Counted from the stretch's first letter, positions 18,090-27,280 are shown. The stretch: 64,000 nucleotides of DNA from JBFHQE01 sp041592335 (GCA_041592335.1 JBFHQE010000006.1:70703-134702); one strand, 5' to 3'. Notes: generated by a model not told the origin, from the letters alone. Made by a program: numbers and translations.

Positions 18090-18482
18090 ATGGCAGCCAA
18101 GAAAAAGGCAGCAAAGAAAAAGGTAGCGAAGAAAAAAGTCGCTAAATCTGCACCCGCTAAACGCATCACTGCAATCAAAGAACCAATGACCAAATCCGCC
18201 ATGATGAGCGCGATTGCCGAATCAACAGGGCTGCCGAAGAAAGATGTAGCTGCTGTATTCGAATCTCTGTCTGACATTATCAGCGGCCACGTGAAGAAAG
18301 GCGGTGCCGGCACATGCACCGTACCGGGCCTGATGAAGATCAAGACCGTTCGCAAGCCTGCTACCAAGGCGCGCAAGGGTATCAATCCCTTCACTGGTGA
18401 AGAAACCGTGTTCAAGGCCAAGCCAGCCCGCACTGTTGTCAAAGTGCTGCCGTTGAAAGCCCTGAAGGATATGGCAGGCTGA
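18090..18482 (+). CDS. HU/IHF-family DNA-binding protein with lysine-rich N-terminal tail
   Basis: 130 residues from ATG 18090 with AAGGAGG 9-15 bases before. The first ~30 residues are Lys/Ala repeats (AAKKKAAKKKVAKKKV) like a histone H1 tail. Residues ~35-125 form an HU fold (TKSAMMSAIAESTGLPKKDVAAVFESL, then the beta-arm region PGLMKIKTVRKPATKARKGINPFTGEE). It is a nucleoid-associated protein. The strong promoter and terminator suggest high expression. The frame extends upstream to 17979, but that part runs through the promoter and leader. Confidence 0.93.
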   Translation: MAAKKKAAKKKVAKKKVAKSAPAKRITAIKEPMTKSAMMSAIAESTGLPKKDVAAVFESLSDIISGHVKKGGAGTCTVPGLMKIKTVRKPATKARKGINPFTGEETVFKAKPARTVVKVLPLKALKDMAG

Positions 18483-18503
18483 TAAGCTGCTGATATCGAA
18501 AAC

Positions 18504-18532
18504 AAAAAGCCCCGGTTAACCCGGGGCTTTTT
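18504..18532. terminator. Bidirectional rho-independent terminator
   Basis: A-run, GCCCCGG, a five-base loop, CCGGGGC and a T-run give a 12-bp stem including A/T pairs. It ends the HU transcript, and on the other strand the TerB transcript whose stop is at 18535. Confidence 0.9.
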
Positions 18533-18534
18533 GT

Positions 18535-18999
18535 TTAGCTTTGCGCTTCAACCCTATGCTTGGCCTGTATCAATTGCGCATGCGACAGGTGAATCAAATC
18601 CGCGACCTTACGCATCAGATACTCCTCGTATTTATCCAGTCGCCCATCCTGAAACGCAACCCGCCACATCATTTCAATCACGGCAATTTTCTGGGTTTGA
18701 TCGAATTCAGTATCGATCAGGCGCGTAAATTCAAACAGGCAACTGGCGCCCTCCATTTCCTGGTCACCCAGCGCGAGCAATTGCTCGGTCTCCACCCCGC
18801 TCAACTGGAAATGCTTCGATAACAACGCCCGAACCAGTTCACGCTCATCGCTGCTTTCGTCGTAATCCGCACGCACCATTTCCATTAACAGCGCTGCCGT
18901 TGCCAACCGAACAGCACGCGCTTGCGCTTCTTCGCCAGCTACCATGTCGGACTGAATCATGTCCGAGAAAAACCGTTTGATGCTATCCAGCATGTCCAT
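18535..18999 (-). CDS. TerB-like (tellurite-resistance fold) protein
   Basis: A 154-residue, all-helical protein. The segments AALLMEMVRADYDESSDERELV and RVAFQDGRLDKYEEYLMRKVADLI are the paired acidic helices typical of TerB/DjlA-like domains. No partner ter genes are nearby, so a tellurite role is not implied. The start overlaps the S8 protease stop by 17 bases, so it is the last gene of gspA-gspB-S8-terB. Confidence 0.85.
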   Translation of the reverse strand: MDMLDSIKRFFSDMIQSDMVAGEEAQARAVRLATAALLMEMVRADYDESSDERELVRALLSKHFQLSGVETEQLLALGDQEMEGASCLFEFTRLIDTEFDQTQKIAVIEMMWRVAFQDGRLDKYEEYLMRKVADLIHLSHAQLIQAKHRVEAQS

Positions 19000-20473
19000 T
19001 CACCCGCATCCGCCGCTGCCTCAGCATTCGCAGACACGCCACTGTCGCCAGAATGATCCAGACTGGATCAATGGGGGATTGTTTACCGGTCGTCATCGCG
19101 CACCCACCACCGCCGCCACCGTCACTGCTAGCCTGGGTGGCTGCACTGGTGGCACTTGACGCGGTTTGTACGCTTTGCGCCAGGTTCAATATCCCGGCGC
19201 CGCAATTCACCGTGTTGCAGGTACTGCCCGCAGGGAAAGGCTGCGAACCCTGTTGCAGGTAGAACAGTACTTCATCCGGTGTCAGACCCGGGTTCAGCGC
19301 CCGCAGCAACGCAGCGCCACCCGTTACCATGGCAGCGGAAAAACTGGTGCCAATCACTCCAACATAGGCATCCCCGGCCGGCGCCGTCGCGCCCTGGTTG
19401 GAAATGGTGCGAATCAAATAGGAACCAGCCCCACCCGGCGCGGCAATGGCGACCGCAGTACCGAAGTTGGAATAATAGGCCCGGTCACCGCTTCGATCAG
19501 TCCCCGCAACAGCAATCACGTTGCGACAGTTGGCCGGGACCTGGTCGTTCACATTCGTATTTTCGTTACCCGCCGCCGCGACAACCACCACGCCTTGCGC
19601 AACCACTTCGTCGATCACACTTTGAATCGGGGAACTGCAGGCGCCACTGCCGCTGAAGCTCATGTTGATCACGTCCACCGGATTCGGATTGATGGGTACG
19701 CCCGTCACGGACAACCCGGCCGCCCAGCGCATTGCCTCCAGCACATCGATGAAATCCCCGCCGCATTTACCCAGTACCCGCACCGGCAGCAGCCGTGCCC
19801 GGTGATCGATCCCCGCGATACCAATACCGTTGTCCGCCGTGGCCGCCACCACGCCGGTCACCTGCAAGCCGTGCCAGGAACTGTCATAGGCCGGCTCGCC
19901 AAAACCGCATTCCCCAGCCGTCACCGCGTCACCCGGATCAGTAGGATCGGCATCGCGGCCATCGCCGTCATTTGAGTAAGTACTGTCGGAAACGAAATCA
20001 TAACCGGGCAACATGCGGCTGGGTTTCAGGTCTTCGTGCGGCAAGATCCCGGTATCGAGCAATGCGATTCGCACGCTGTTACTGCCGCGCGTTACATCCC
20101 AGGCAGCCGGCGCGTCGATACCGTAACTATCGGTGAGATACCACTGATCGCTGCTGGCGAGTTCATTTGGCGTGAACTTGGCCCGCAGCCGCGGTGGCTG
20201 TTCCGCATACAGGATGCGTGGATCATTACGCAGCAGTTCCAGTAATTTCACCCGCTGGGTTTCGTCCGCGACTCCCTCGACATCCAGGATATATCCGGAA
20301 CCCAGGCGGCGATTCAACGTCAGCCGCTGCTGACATGAAACCGACAACTCATCGATGACCGTCTGGGGGTTGCCAGCCTCGTCGCCGAAACCGACCAGTA
20401 ACTGCAAAGAATCCGACTGCGCAGGAAGGGAAAAGACAAATAGGACGATCGAAAATAACAGGTGACGAAGCAA
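18983..20473 (-). CDS. Secreted subtilisin-like (S8) serine protease with C-terminal sorting-type tail
   Basis: 496 residues. A signal peptide spans ~1-20, then a short inhibitor-like propeptide. The catalytic triad is D140 (IALLDTGI), H201 (SSWHGLQVTGVVA) and S379 (GTSFSAAMVTGG). The end of the protein is a poly-Gly run followed by a Cys, about 18 hydrophobic residues beginning DPVWIIL, then a basic RQRRMR cluster. This is the layout of GlyGly-CTERM or JDVT-CTERM sorting tails, whose carriers are processed by intramembrane proteases. The neighbouring gspA/gspB suggest export linked to type II secretion. Confidence 0.9.
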   Translation of the reverse strand: MLRHLLFSIVLFVFSLPAQSDSLQLLVGFGDEAGNPQTVIDELSVSCQQRLTLNRRLGSGYILDVEGVADETQRVKLLELLRNDPRILYAEQPPRLRAKFTPNELASSDQWYLTDSYGIDAPAAWDVTRGSNSVRIALLDTGILPHEDLKPSRMLPGYDFVSDSTYSNDGDGRDADPTDPGDAVTAGECGFGEPAYDSSWHGLQVTGVVAATADNGIGIAGIDHRARLLPVRVLGKCGGDFIDVLEAMRWAAGLSVTGVPINPNPVDVINMSFSGSGACSSPIQSVIDEVVAQGVVVVAAAGNENTNVNDQVPANCRNVIAVAGTDRSGDRAYYSNFGTAVAIAAPGGAGSYLIRTISNQGATAPAGDAYVGVIGTSFSAAMVTGGAALLRALNPGLTPDEVLFYLQQGSQPFPAGSTCNTVNCGAGILNLAQSVQTASSATSAATQASSDGGGGGGCAMTTGKQSPIDPVWIILATVACLRMLRQRRMRVNGHAG

Positions 20474-20504
20474 AATAAACGATTACCTCTTGGACTGCTG
20501 GTTA

Positions 20505-21140
20505 TTATTGACGTTGCACCCGAAAACGCACGCCATTATGGGAAAGCACCACACCGGCTGGTGTAATCGCCTCCAGATAGATATTGTCGAGATTGTCACC
20601 TTCACGCATTTTTTTCAAATTTAGCAACACGAAACGGCGCTCGGCCTGTTCTGCATACACATGCACATCCAGCGACAAGGGCGGCAACCCCTGCCGGTCC
20701 GCAAATGGCAGGTTTTCCAGCAAGGGAGCCGTTGGCTCGCTCGATACCGGCGCAGCCACTTTAACCGGCTTCTCAAGAGTGGGTAAAGGTTCAGCTGCGA
20801 TGGTGTCTTTCACAGCGCGCGCCTGTTGCGATATAGAATGATTCGGCGGAACAAACTGCTTAACCGGCTTCACGGCGGAAGAGGACTCCAGTGCTCCCTC
20901 ATCCCTGGAAGACACGGCAACCTCCGTGGAAGCCGTCTGGACCGGAACTTCCAGCCGACTCCAGAGAAATCCGATCATAAATGCCAGCAGGGCCAACAAC
21001 AGGATAATAGTCAGCCATAACGCGAGCATACGATTATCCCGCCGTGGCCACTGTATTTCCTGGCGCGTTTCGACGGTCGGGATGTGACCGATTTCCCGTT
21101 CCTGATCCTGTTTTTTGAGTGCGTCGAGAATGTACGACAT
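20505..21140 (-). CDS. gspB: General secretion pathway protein GspB-like
   Basis: 211 residues. The N-terminus MSYILDALKKQDQERE is the family hallmark; a single membrane helix lies at ~40-62, then a Pro/Ala/Ser linker, then the small C-terminal domain (PLSLDVHVYAEQAERRFVLLNLKKMREGD). With GspA it is thought to help insert or assemble the type II secretin across peptidoglycan. It starts 3 bases after gspA ends. Confidence 0.88.
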   Translation of the reverse strand: MSYILDALKKQDQEREIGHIPTVETRQEIQWPRRDNRMLALWLTIILLLALLAFMIGFLWSRLEVPVQTASTEVAVSSRDEGALESSSAVKPVKQFVPPNHSISQQARAVKDTIAAEPLPTLEKPVKVAAPVSSEPTAPLLENLPFADRQGLPPLSLDVHVYAEQAERRFVLLNLKKMREGDNLDNIYLEAITPAGVVLSHNGVRFRVQRQ

Positions 21141-21143
21141 AAG

Positions 21144-22823
21144 CTAGCCCTGACGCCGGTACAAAGTGGGTTGATCGGAATCCCTGGCAAGGCTGTTCAG
21201 GTGAATGAACGTCAGCGCACCCACCACGCCATCCTGCCGCAGCAAGCGGTCCGCCTGAAACGCCTTGACGGCTTCCGCCAGGCCGCGGTCGAACAAGTAA
21301 GGATCAACGCTGATACGATTATCGTTCTCCAGGTATTCGGCCAACTGCTCACGCAGCCAGAGAATCGCGTCGCCACGCTCGCCCGGCCGCAGGCTTTCCG
21401 CCGCAACTGGCGCGTACCAGAGCAGACTGTACTGCCCGTACCAGACGGACTGGAGATCAGCCACCGGCACTTCATACATTCGATCCCCAACCCAGATACC
21501 CGCGATGTCGCCCTGAATCGACTCCAGCAATACCTGGCTGCGTTGACCGGTCGCGCCCGCCACTTCCAGAAACACCGGGCTATTCAAACTCACCAGCTGG
21601 CGCCAGCTGCCACTGCGGCTGAGACAGCGTAATCCTTGTTGCTCGGCCTGATTACAGGCCAGCCTGCCCGTTTCCGGCTGGTAGACCCGCCCCCACAGTT
21701 TGAACATCTGTTGCCACATGATCGACACTTCATCGGGCGTTTGCGCTGTCAGCAACGACTGCAATTCCAGGGGCGCGGACGATGCCGCCGCGTCAGACTC
21801 ACTGACCGGGACCGGCTCTTCCCGCAACACCGGGGCTGCTTCGGCAGCTACCGGCGGGTCGGACGCGATCGCGGATGGCTCCCTGGTCATGGCCACGGCC
21901 TCCATCTCGGATTCCGGTAACGCCGACCAGAAAAAGAAACCCAGCAGTACTGCCATTATGATGCTGGCGACCGCAGCCCAGGGCAGCCAGCCACGCTGTT
22001 TGTGCATCTCAGGTTGCTCGGGCACCACTTCCTGCGCTGCCTTGCGCACAATGGCCTTATCCACCAGCTTCTTTTCTTCAACATAGGCACCCAGCAGCGC
22101 GCGATCGCACAGCACGTTGATCAGGCGAGGGATACCGCCGGTGAGTGTATGAATCAGCTTGATTGCGCCCGGCGTGAACAGGTTCTCTGCCGTACCGCAC
22201 ACGCGCAGGCGATGGCGGATATAGGCGCGGGTTTCCTCGAAGTTCAGGGGGTCCAGGTGGTAACGCGCCGTGATCCGCTGCGACAACTGGCGCAGATCCG
22301 AACGCGCCAGCAACTGTTTCAATTCCGGCTGTCCGATCAGAATCACCTGTAACAGCTTTTCTTCCGTTGTCTCCAGATTGGTCAACAGTCGTACCTGTTC
22401 CAGCACGTCGATCGCCAGGTTCTGCGCCTCATCGATCATCAGCACGGTACGCCGACCCTGGGCATGCGCTTGCAAGAGGTAGGCATTCAGGGCATCGATA
22501 ACGGTTTTCAGGCTTTGTGTATCGTGCGCATAACTCACCCCCAGCTCATCGCAAGCGGTAGCGACCAGCTCATAGGCATTCAGGCGCGGATTGAGAATCA
22601 GCGCAACATCCACGTGCTCGGGGATCTGCTCCAGCAGCGCGCGGCACAGGGTTGTTTTGCCGGTGCCGACCTCACCGGTCAGCTGGACAAAACCGCCGCC
22701 CTCGCCCAGGCCAAACACCAGGTGGGCCAGGGCCTCCCGGTGGCGCTCACTGAGATAAAGGAACTTGGGATCCGGCGCGATCGAAAAGGGTTTACTGTTT
22801 AATCCAAAATAACTGCGATACAT
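21144..22823 (-). CDS. gspA: GspA/ExeA-family AAA ATPase with peptidoglycan-binding tail
   Basis: 559 residues from ATG 22823 (MYRSYFGLNSKPFSIAPDPKFLYLS). AAA domain with Walker A GEVGTGKTTLCRALL and Walker B VLMIDEAQNL, a membrane helix near ~290-310, a GspA-type peptidase-like domain with LRCLSRSGSWRQLVSLNSPVFL, and a C-terminal peptidoglycan-binding repeat (AVKAFQADRLLRQDGVVGALT). It works with GspB. The core gsp genes are not in the window. The 269-base gap upstream (22824-23092) shows no gene. Confidence 0.92.
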   Translation of the reverse strand: MYRSYFGLNSKPFSIAPDPKFLYLSERHREALAHLVFGLGEGGGFVQLTGEVGTGKTTLCRALLEQIPEHVDVALILNPRLNAYELVATACDELGVSYAHDTQSLKTVIDALNAYLLQAHAQGRRTVLMIDEAQNLAIDVLEQVRLLTNLETTEEKLLQVILIGQPELKQLLARSDLRQLSQRITARYHLDPLNFEETRAYIRHRLRVCGTAENLFTPGAIKLIHTLTGGIPRLINVLCDRALLGAYVEEKKLVDKAIVRKAAQEVVPEQPEMHKQRGWLPWAAVASIIMAVLLGFFFWSALPESEMEAVAMTREPSAIASDPPVAAEAAPVLREEPVPVSESDAAASSAPLELQSLLTAQTPDEVSIMWQQMFKLWGRVYQPETGRLACNQAEQQGLRCLSRSGSWRQLVSLNSPVFLEVAGATGQRSQVLLESIQGDIAGIWVGDRMYEVPVADLQSVWYGQYSLLWYAPVAAESLRPGERGDAILWLREQLAEYLENDNRISVDPYLFDRGLAEAVKAFQADRLLRQDGVVGALTFIHLNSLARDSDQPTLYRRQG

Positions 22824-23092
22824 ACCTGCCACCGCATACTGTCGGTGCTTGTTGAGCGGCACAGCATAACACTGGAATCGTCGAGACAGTTAACAACCTG
22901 TCACAGCAAAATTCTGGCAATATTTCAGAAGGTTAGCCAAGGAACCCATCTTACTGGCTGTCGTTGATTTTTACAGCTTGATGACAGCCACGCTCGCCGC
23001 ATTATGTTATTTATTGAAATATCAATGAGTTGCAAAAACGGCATGAGCCTTGCGTGAGCTCAGCCATAACCAGAAAAACGAGGAGTCCGACA

Positions 23093-23269
23093 ATGAATAT
23101 GACCGTAGAGAAGCACGTCAATGGTTCACTGATCAAGGCACGACCGGTTTTTAAAGGGGGAATCGCGCCAGCTTACTGGGCTGCGATTGTGAATGGCCGC
23201 ATGATGCTGCGCACTTTCGCTTCACCACAATCCCTGTTCCGTTTTATGGCCGAGCGCGCAAACGTCTAG
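23093..23269 (+). CDS. Small hypothetical protein, 58 residues
   Basis: ATG 23093 with ACGAGGAG 8-15 bases upstream encodes a basic 58-residue protein (MNMTVEKHVNGSLIKARPVFKGG...). No domain, signal peptide or membrane segment is recognised. A weak promoter (TTGATG, 18 bases, TTATGT) may lie near 22978-23007. Convergent with the hydrolase, with a 4-base gap. Confidence 0.55.
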   Translation: MNMTVEKHVNGSLIKARPVFKGGIAPAYWAAIVNGRMMLRTFASPQSLFRFMAERANV

Positions 23270-23273
23270 CACC

Positions 23274-23897
23274 TTATTCTGACGGCAGGTTTTCTCGCAA
23301 CGCCTGTTTCAGCAGGTTCAGCTTGCCGTGAAAAAAATGCTCCACTTCCGGCAGGAATACCATGTCCGGACTGAGCCCTGCCGTATCGAGCCAGCGCCGC
23401 ACCTGATCCGCGGGCACCAGCTCGTCCGCCTCGCCCTGAATTAGCAACCAGGGATATGCGGGTTGCTCGATGACGCTAAAATCAAAAAAATTCACCGGCG
23501 GCGCAACGGTAATCAGCCGCTCGACCGGTGAATCTTGTACCGCTAGCGCAATATAAGCACCAAAGGAAAAACCACCCAACCAGATTGCCTGCCCAGGGAA
23601 CTGCGCTTGCGCCCAGTCAATAACGGCCTGCAGGTCTTGCTGCTCGCCCATGCCGTCCGCATAAGCTCCTTCGCTTTTTCCCACGCCACGAAAGTTGAAC
23701 CGTATCGAGACGCGCCCCATGTCGCGCAGGCTGCTGGCCAGGGTATGCACCACCTTGTTGGTCAGGGCGCCGCCATGCAACGGGTGCGGGTGACATAAAA
23801 TCGCAATACCGCGCACGGGCTGTTCGGGATGTTCAACCAGCAATTCGAGCCGACCGGCCGGGCCATCAATCAGTAAGGCTTGGGATTGTGCAGACAT
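23274..23897 (-). CDS. Cytoplasmic alpha/beta hydrolase (COG2945-like)
   Basis: 207 residues, no signal peptide. It has the strand and oxyanion region IAILCHPHPLHGG, the RFNFRGVGKSEG segment, the nucleophile elbow GGFSFGAYIAL, the acidic residue in IQGEADELVPADQV and the catalytic His in PEVEHFFHGKL. These match the COG2945 predicted-hydrolase family. The substrate is unknown. Confidence 0.88.
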   Translation of the reverse strand: MSAQSQALLIDGPAGRLELLVEHPEQPVRGIAILCHPHPLHGGALTNKVVHTLASSLRDMGRVSIRFNFRGVGKSEGAYADGMGEQQDLQAVIDWAQAQFPGQAIWLGGFSFGAYIALAVQDSPVERLITVAPPVNFFDFSVIEQPAYPWLLIQGEADELVPADQVRRWLDTAGLSPDMVFLPEVEHFFHGKLNLLKQALRENLPSE

Positions 23898-23938
23898 AAG
23901 AGGAGCCCCGCCACAAACGCAGCGGGGATATTAATGAA

Positions 23939-24163
23939 TTACAGGTCGCGAACCTGATCGCGCCTTTCAATACGCGGCGAATGCAACGCCAGGTCGAGGT
24001 AATACCAGCCGTCCAGATCAATGAAATCGCGTTTGCCGCTGGCATATTCCAGCGCCACCAGATCAAGCTGGTTGCCGCGGAACATCAGTGCCCGCACCTG
24101 CACCAGCTGACCGACGATATTGGTATACCAGTAACCCGGTATAGGTTTCTGTTGTAACAGCAT
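23939..24163 (-). CDS. Small DUF6763-like protein in the nrdJ operon
   Basis: 74 residues (KPIPGYWYTNIVGQLVQVRALM...DFIDLDGWYYLDLALH). It has the same GxWY, beta strand, DLD-WYxLDL pattern as the 95-residue protein at 9480. It starts 11 bases after nrdJb with AAGAGGC as ribosome site, so it is probably co-expressed with the reductase. Function unknown. Confidence 0.55.
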   Translation of the reverse strand: MLLQQKPIPGYWYTNIVGQLVQVRALMFRGNQLDLVALEYASGKRDFIDLDGWYYLDLALHSPRIERRDQVRDL

Positions 24164-24174
24164 CGCTTAGCCTC

Positions 24175-24882
24175 TTATCCGCACTTGGAGTCGCCGCAGT
24201 TCAGACAGGTCATGCAGCCATCCATTTTCACCACCGCCTGCGTGCTGCATTTGGCGCATAACTGAGCACCCGGCGGAAAGTCGCTATCGGTCTGCTCGCT
24301 CTTTTCGGAGTCGGCAATACTGGCTTCGTACTGGGCACGCTTCTCGGCCACCAGCTTCTTCTGATGCTCATCCAGACCGTCGTCCTTAAGCATGCCGATC
24401 ATGCGCAGGTGGCATTCGATCGCATCGCCCAGTTCCGCAACCAGCGAGGGCATGTAGCGTCCACCCGGCTTGAAGTAGCCGCCACGCGGGTCGAACACGG
24501 AACGCAGCTCTTCCACCAGGAAGGTCACGTCACCCCCCTTGCGGAACACGGCCGAGATAATGCGCGTAAGCGCAACGATCCACTGGAAGTGATCCATGTT
24601 CTTGGAGTTGATGAACACTTCAAACGGACGTCGCAATTCATGCTCGGTACCCTGGTTCAACACGATGTCATTGATCGTGACATACAGCGAGTGCTCGGAC
24701 AGAGGCGTCTTGATCTTGTAGGTCGAACCCAGCAGCATTTCCGGCCGTTCCAGCTTTTCATGCAGCTGGACAACCTTGTCTTCCTCGACGGCCTCGACTT
24801 TCTTTGGTGCATCGACTTTCGATGCTTTCTCATCTTTGGCTACCGCGTAGCCAACAATTTTCTTATCAATCTTTACATTCAT
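24175..24882 (-). CDS. nrdJ: Class II ribonucleotide reductase, C-terminal subunit (NrdJb, TSCPD domain)
   Basis: 235 residues. It holds the TSCPD-type domain (LYVTINDIVLNQGTEHELRRPFEVFINSKN..., ALTRIISAVFRKGGD) and a C-terminal Cys cluster (CAKC, then CMTCLNCGDSKC) that probably re-reduces the active site or binds Zn. In unsplit NrdJ this is the C-terminal part of one chain; here, as in Pseudomonas nrdJa/nrdJb, it is a separate gene 15 bases after nrdJa with its own GAGGTAA ribosome site. Confidence 0.9.
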   Translation of the reverse strand: MNVKIDKKIVGYAVAKDEKASKVDAPKKVEAVEEDKVVQLHEKLERPEMLLGSTYKIKTPLSEHSLYVTINDIVLNQGTEHELRRPFEVFINSKNMDHFQWIVALTRIISAVFRKGGDVTFLVEELRSVFDPRGGYFKPGGRYMPSLVAELGDAIECHLRMIGMLKDDGLDEHQKKLVAEKRAQYEASIADSEKSEQTDSDFPPGAQLCAKCSTQAVVKMDGCMTCLNCGDSKCG

Positions 24883-24897
24883 GGTGATTACCTCGGC

Positions 24898-27057
24898 CTA
24901 AAACTTCCCGTAATAGCCTTCCTTCAAGGCATCATAGAGGTTGGCGGCAGTATGCACTTCGCCGTCATACTCGATCTCTTCATTACCCTTCACTTCCAGC
25001 TTGCTGCCATCCTCCAGCTCGAATACATAAGTCGTATTCTCCAGGTCTTTCTCCTTGACCAGCACACCCTGGAAAGCTTCCGGGTTGAAACGGAACGTGG
25101 TACAGCCCTTCAAGCCCTGCTCATAGGCATACAGGTAAATATCCTTGAAGTCTTCATAAGGATAATCCGTCGGTACGTTGGCCGTTTTGGAAATACTGGA
25201 ATCCACCCACTTCTGCGCCGCCGCCTGGATATCCACGTGCTCACGCGGCGTGATGTCTTCCGCGGTAATGAAATAATCCGGCAGTCGCGCATCAGGTTCT
25301 TCCGAATACGGCATCGCCTGTTTGTTGATCAGCTCGCGGTAGGCCAGCAATTCGTAGGAATAAACCGGCACCTTTTCCTTGGTCTTCCTGCCTTCGCGAA
25401 TGACATTACGGAAATAGTGATGCGCAAACGAAGGTTCAATGCCGTTACTGGCATTATTCGCCAGCGAGAGCGAAATTGTTCCGGTCGGGGCAATGGATGA
25501 GTGATGCGTAAAACGGGCACCCACTTCGGCCAGCTGCTTGACCAGCTCCGGATCCTGCTCGGCAACACGCTGCATATAATGACTGTACTTGGCATGCAGT
25601 ACTTTACCCAGCGCCTTGTCGCCAACCCGCCAGCCGTCACGACGCATTTCCGGGCGCTCGGCCAGCATTTCTTCGCTAACGGTAAATTCCTGTTCCAGGA
25701 TTGGCGCAGGCCCTTTTTCCTTGGCCAGCTCAACCGCCTGACGCCAGCCTTCCAGCGCCAGTTCGCGCGATACCTGCTCGGTAAACGCGACCGAGGAACT
25801 GGAACCGTATTTCATACGCAGCATGGTGAGCGTGGAACCCAGACCCAGGAAGCCCATGCCGTGACGGCGCTTGGCCATGATCTCATCACGCTGGCCACCC
25901 AGCGGCAGGCCATTGATTTCGACCACGTTGTCCAGCATGCGCGTAAAGATGCCGACGACCTTGCGGAACTCGTCCCAGTCAAAACGCGCCTTGTCGGTAA
26001 AAGGCTCGCGCACGAACTTGGTCAGATTGACCGAACCCAGCAGACAGGAACCGTAGGGCGGCAACGGCTGTTCGCCACAGGGATTGGTCGCGCGGATATT
26101 TTCGCAGAACCAGTTGTTGTTCATCTCGTTGACCTTGTCGATCAGGATGAAACCCGGTTCGGCGTAATCGTAGGTGGAGGCCATGATCATGTCCCACAGA
26201 CGACGCGCACGGATGGTTTTGTAGACCTTGCAGGCCACTTCGCCGGCCGTGTTGCTGACATATTTCCTGTCATTGTTATAGGGCCAGTGGCGCCAGATCA
26301 CCTGCTCGGGGTTATGTAGATCGAGCTTTTCGGACTCGACTTCGCTTTCACCGACCGGGAATGCCAGCTTCCAGTCCTGGTCGCCTTTCACCGCTTCCAT
26401 GAAGGCGCTGGTGATCAGCAGGGAAAGGTTGAACTGACGCAGGCGCCCGTCTTCACGCTTGGCGCGAATAAAATCCATCACATCGGGATGACCGACATCG
26501 AAGGTCGCCATCTGCGCGCCGCGGCGTCCGCCCGCGCTGGAGACGGTGAAACACATCTTGTCGTAGATATCCATGAAGGATAGCGGACCGGAGGTGTAGG
26601 CACCGGCACCGGCCACATAGGCGCCTTTCGGCCGCAGCGTGGAAAACTCGTAACCAATGCCGCAACCGGCCTTCAGGGTCAGACCTGCTTCATGCACCTT
26701 CTCCAGGATGTCGTCCATCGAATCCTGGATGGTGCCGGACACCGTGCAGTTGATGGTCGAGGTCGCCGGCTTATGTTCCAGCGCGCCGGCATTGGAAGTA
26801 ATACGTCCAGCCGGGATTGCGCCATGGCGCAGCGCCCAGAGAAACTGTTCGTTCCAGTGGTCACGCGCCTCGGCTGTGGTTTCCACGTCCGCCAGCGCTC
26901 TGGCCACGCGTTGATAGGTAGCGTCGATGTCTCTGTCTACCGCTTCACCTTCCTTGGTCTTCAGCCGGTATTTCTTATCCCAGATATCTAAGGATGCTTC
27001 CTGCAGGGAAATATCTTTTTTCGTCATTGACACGGCTTTCAGGTGAGCTGTCTTCAT
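24898..27057 (-). CDS. nrdJ: Adenosylcobalamin-dependent ribonucleotide reductase, catalytic subunit (NrdJa)
   Basis: Reduces ribonucleotides to deoxyribonucleotides using coenzyme B12, with or without oxygen. 719 residues from ATG 27057, 4 bases after GGGAGG; the upstream part of the frame covers the promoter. Active-site elements: a Cys in STINCTVSGT (~103), SSAGGRRGAQM, the catalytic Asn-Cys-Glu in ATNPCGEQPLPPYGSC (~324), and PTGTISLSLANNASNGIEP. The terminal Cys tail is on NrdJb. NrdR and DnaA sites lie upstream. Confidence 0.94.
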   Translation of the reverse strand: MKTAHLKAVSMTKKDISLQEASLDIWDKKYRLKTKEGEAVDRDIDATYQRVARALADVETTAEARDHWNEQFLWALRHGAIPAGRITSNAGALEHKPATSTINCTVSGTIQDSMDDILEKVHEAGLTLKAGCGIGYEFSTLRPKGAYVAGAGAYTSGPLSFMDIYDKMCFTVSSAGGRRGAQMATFDVGHPDVMDFIRAKREDGRLRQFNLSLLITSAFMEAVKGDQDWKLAFPVGESEVESEKLDLHNPEQVIWRHWPYNNDRKYVSNTAGEVACKVYKTIRARRLWDMIMASTYDYAEPGFILIDKVNEMNNNWFCENIRATNPCGEQPLPPYGSCLLGSVNLTKFVREPFTDKARFDWDEFRKVVGIFTRMLDNVVEINGLPLGGQRDEIMAKRRHGMGFLGLGSTLTMLRMKYGSSSSVAFTEQVSRELALEGWRQAVELAKEKGPAPILEQEFTVSEEMLAERPEMRRDGWRVGDKALGKVLHAKYSHYMQRVAEQDPELVKQLAEVGARFTHHSSIAPTGTISLSLANNASNGIEPSFAHHYFRNVIREGRKTKEKVPVYSYELLAYRELINKQAMPYSEEPDARLPDYFITAEDITPREHVDIQAAAQKWVDSSISKTANVPTDYPYEDFKDIYLYAYEQGLKGCTTFRFNPEAFQGVLVKEKDLENTTYVFELEDGSKLEVKGNEEIEYDGEVHTAANLYDALKEGYYGKF

Positions 27058-27158
27058 CAAACCTCCCGGATCCTTGCGGTCCTCCAAAATCGGTGGAAAG
27101 ACAACCCGGAACCGTTCGATTCTCCCATAAAACGGCCGGAGGGTGTCTTTGGTGATGG

Positions 27159-27174
27159 ACACTATATGTTGTGT
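27159..27174. promoter_or_regulatory. NrdR box 1
   Basis: ACACTATATGTTGTGT fits the NrdR consensus acaCwAtATaTwGtgt with a single central deviation. It lies about 100 bases upstream of nrdJa and overlaps a possible minus-strand -10 (TATAGT). It belongs to the 429-base gap 27058-27486 between nrdJa and the protease gene. Confidence 0.85.
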
Positions 27175-27280
27175 TCGCCGAACAAGCTTAGGCTGACATA
27201 CATACGCTGTCAATAGTCGAGGGTAAAAATATAATTCTTTTTAATTCAATTAGTTATTTTTACAACAGGACTTCAACAGG

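Noticed and set aside
24364..25500. 378-residue plus-strand frame opposite nrdJb and nrdJa
   Set aside because: Spans two real genes on the other strand, with no ribosome site or recognisable domain.
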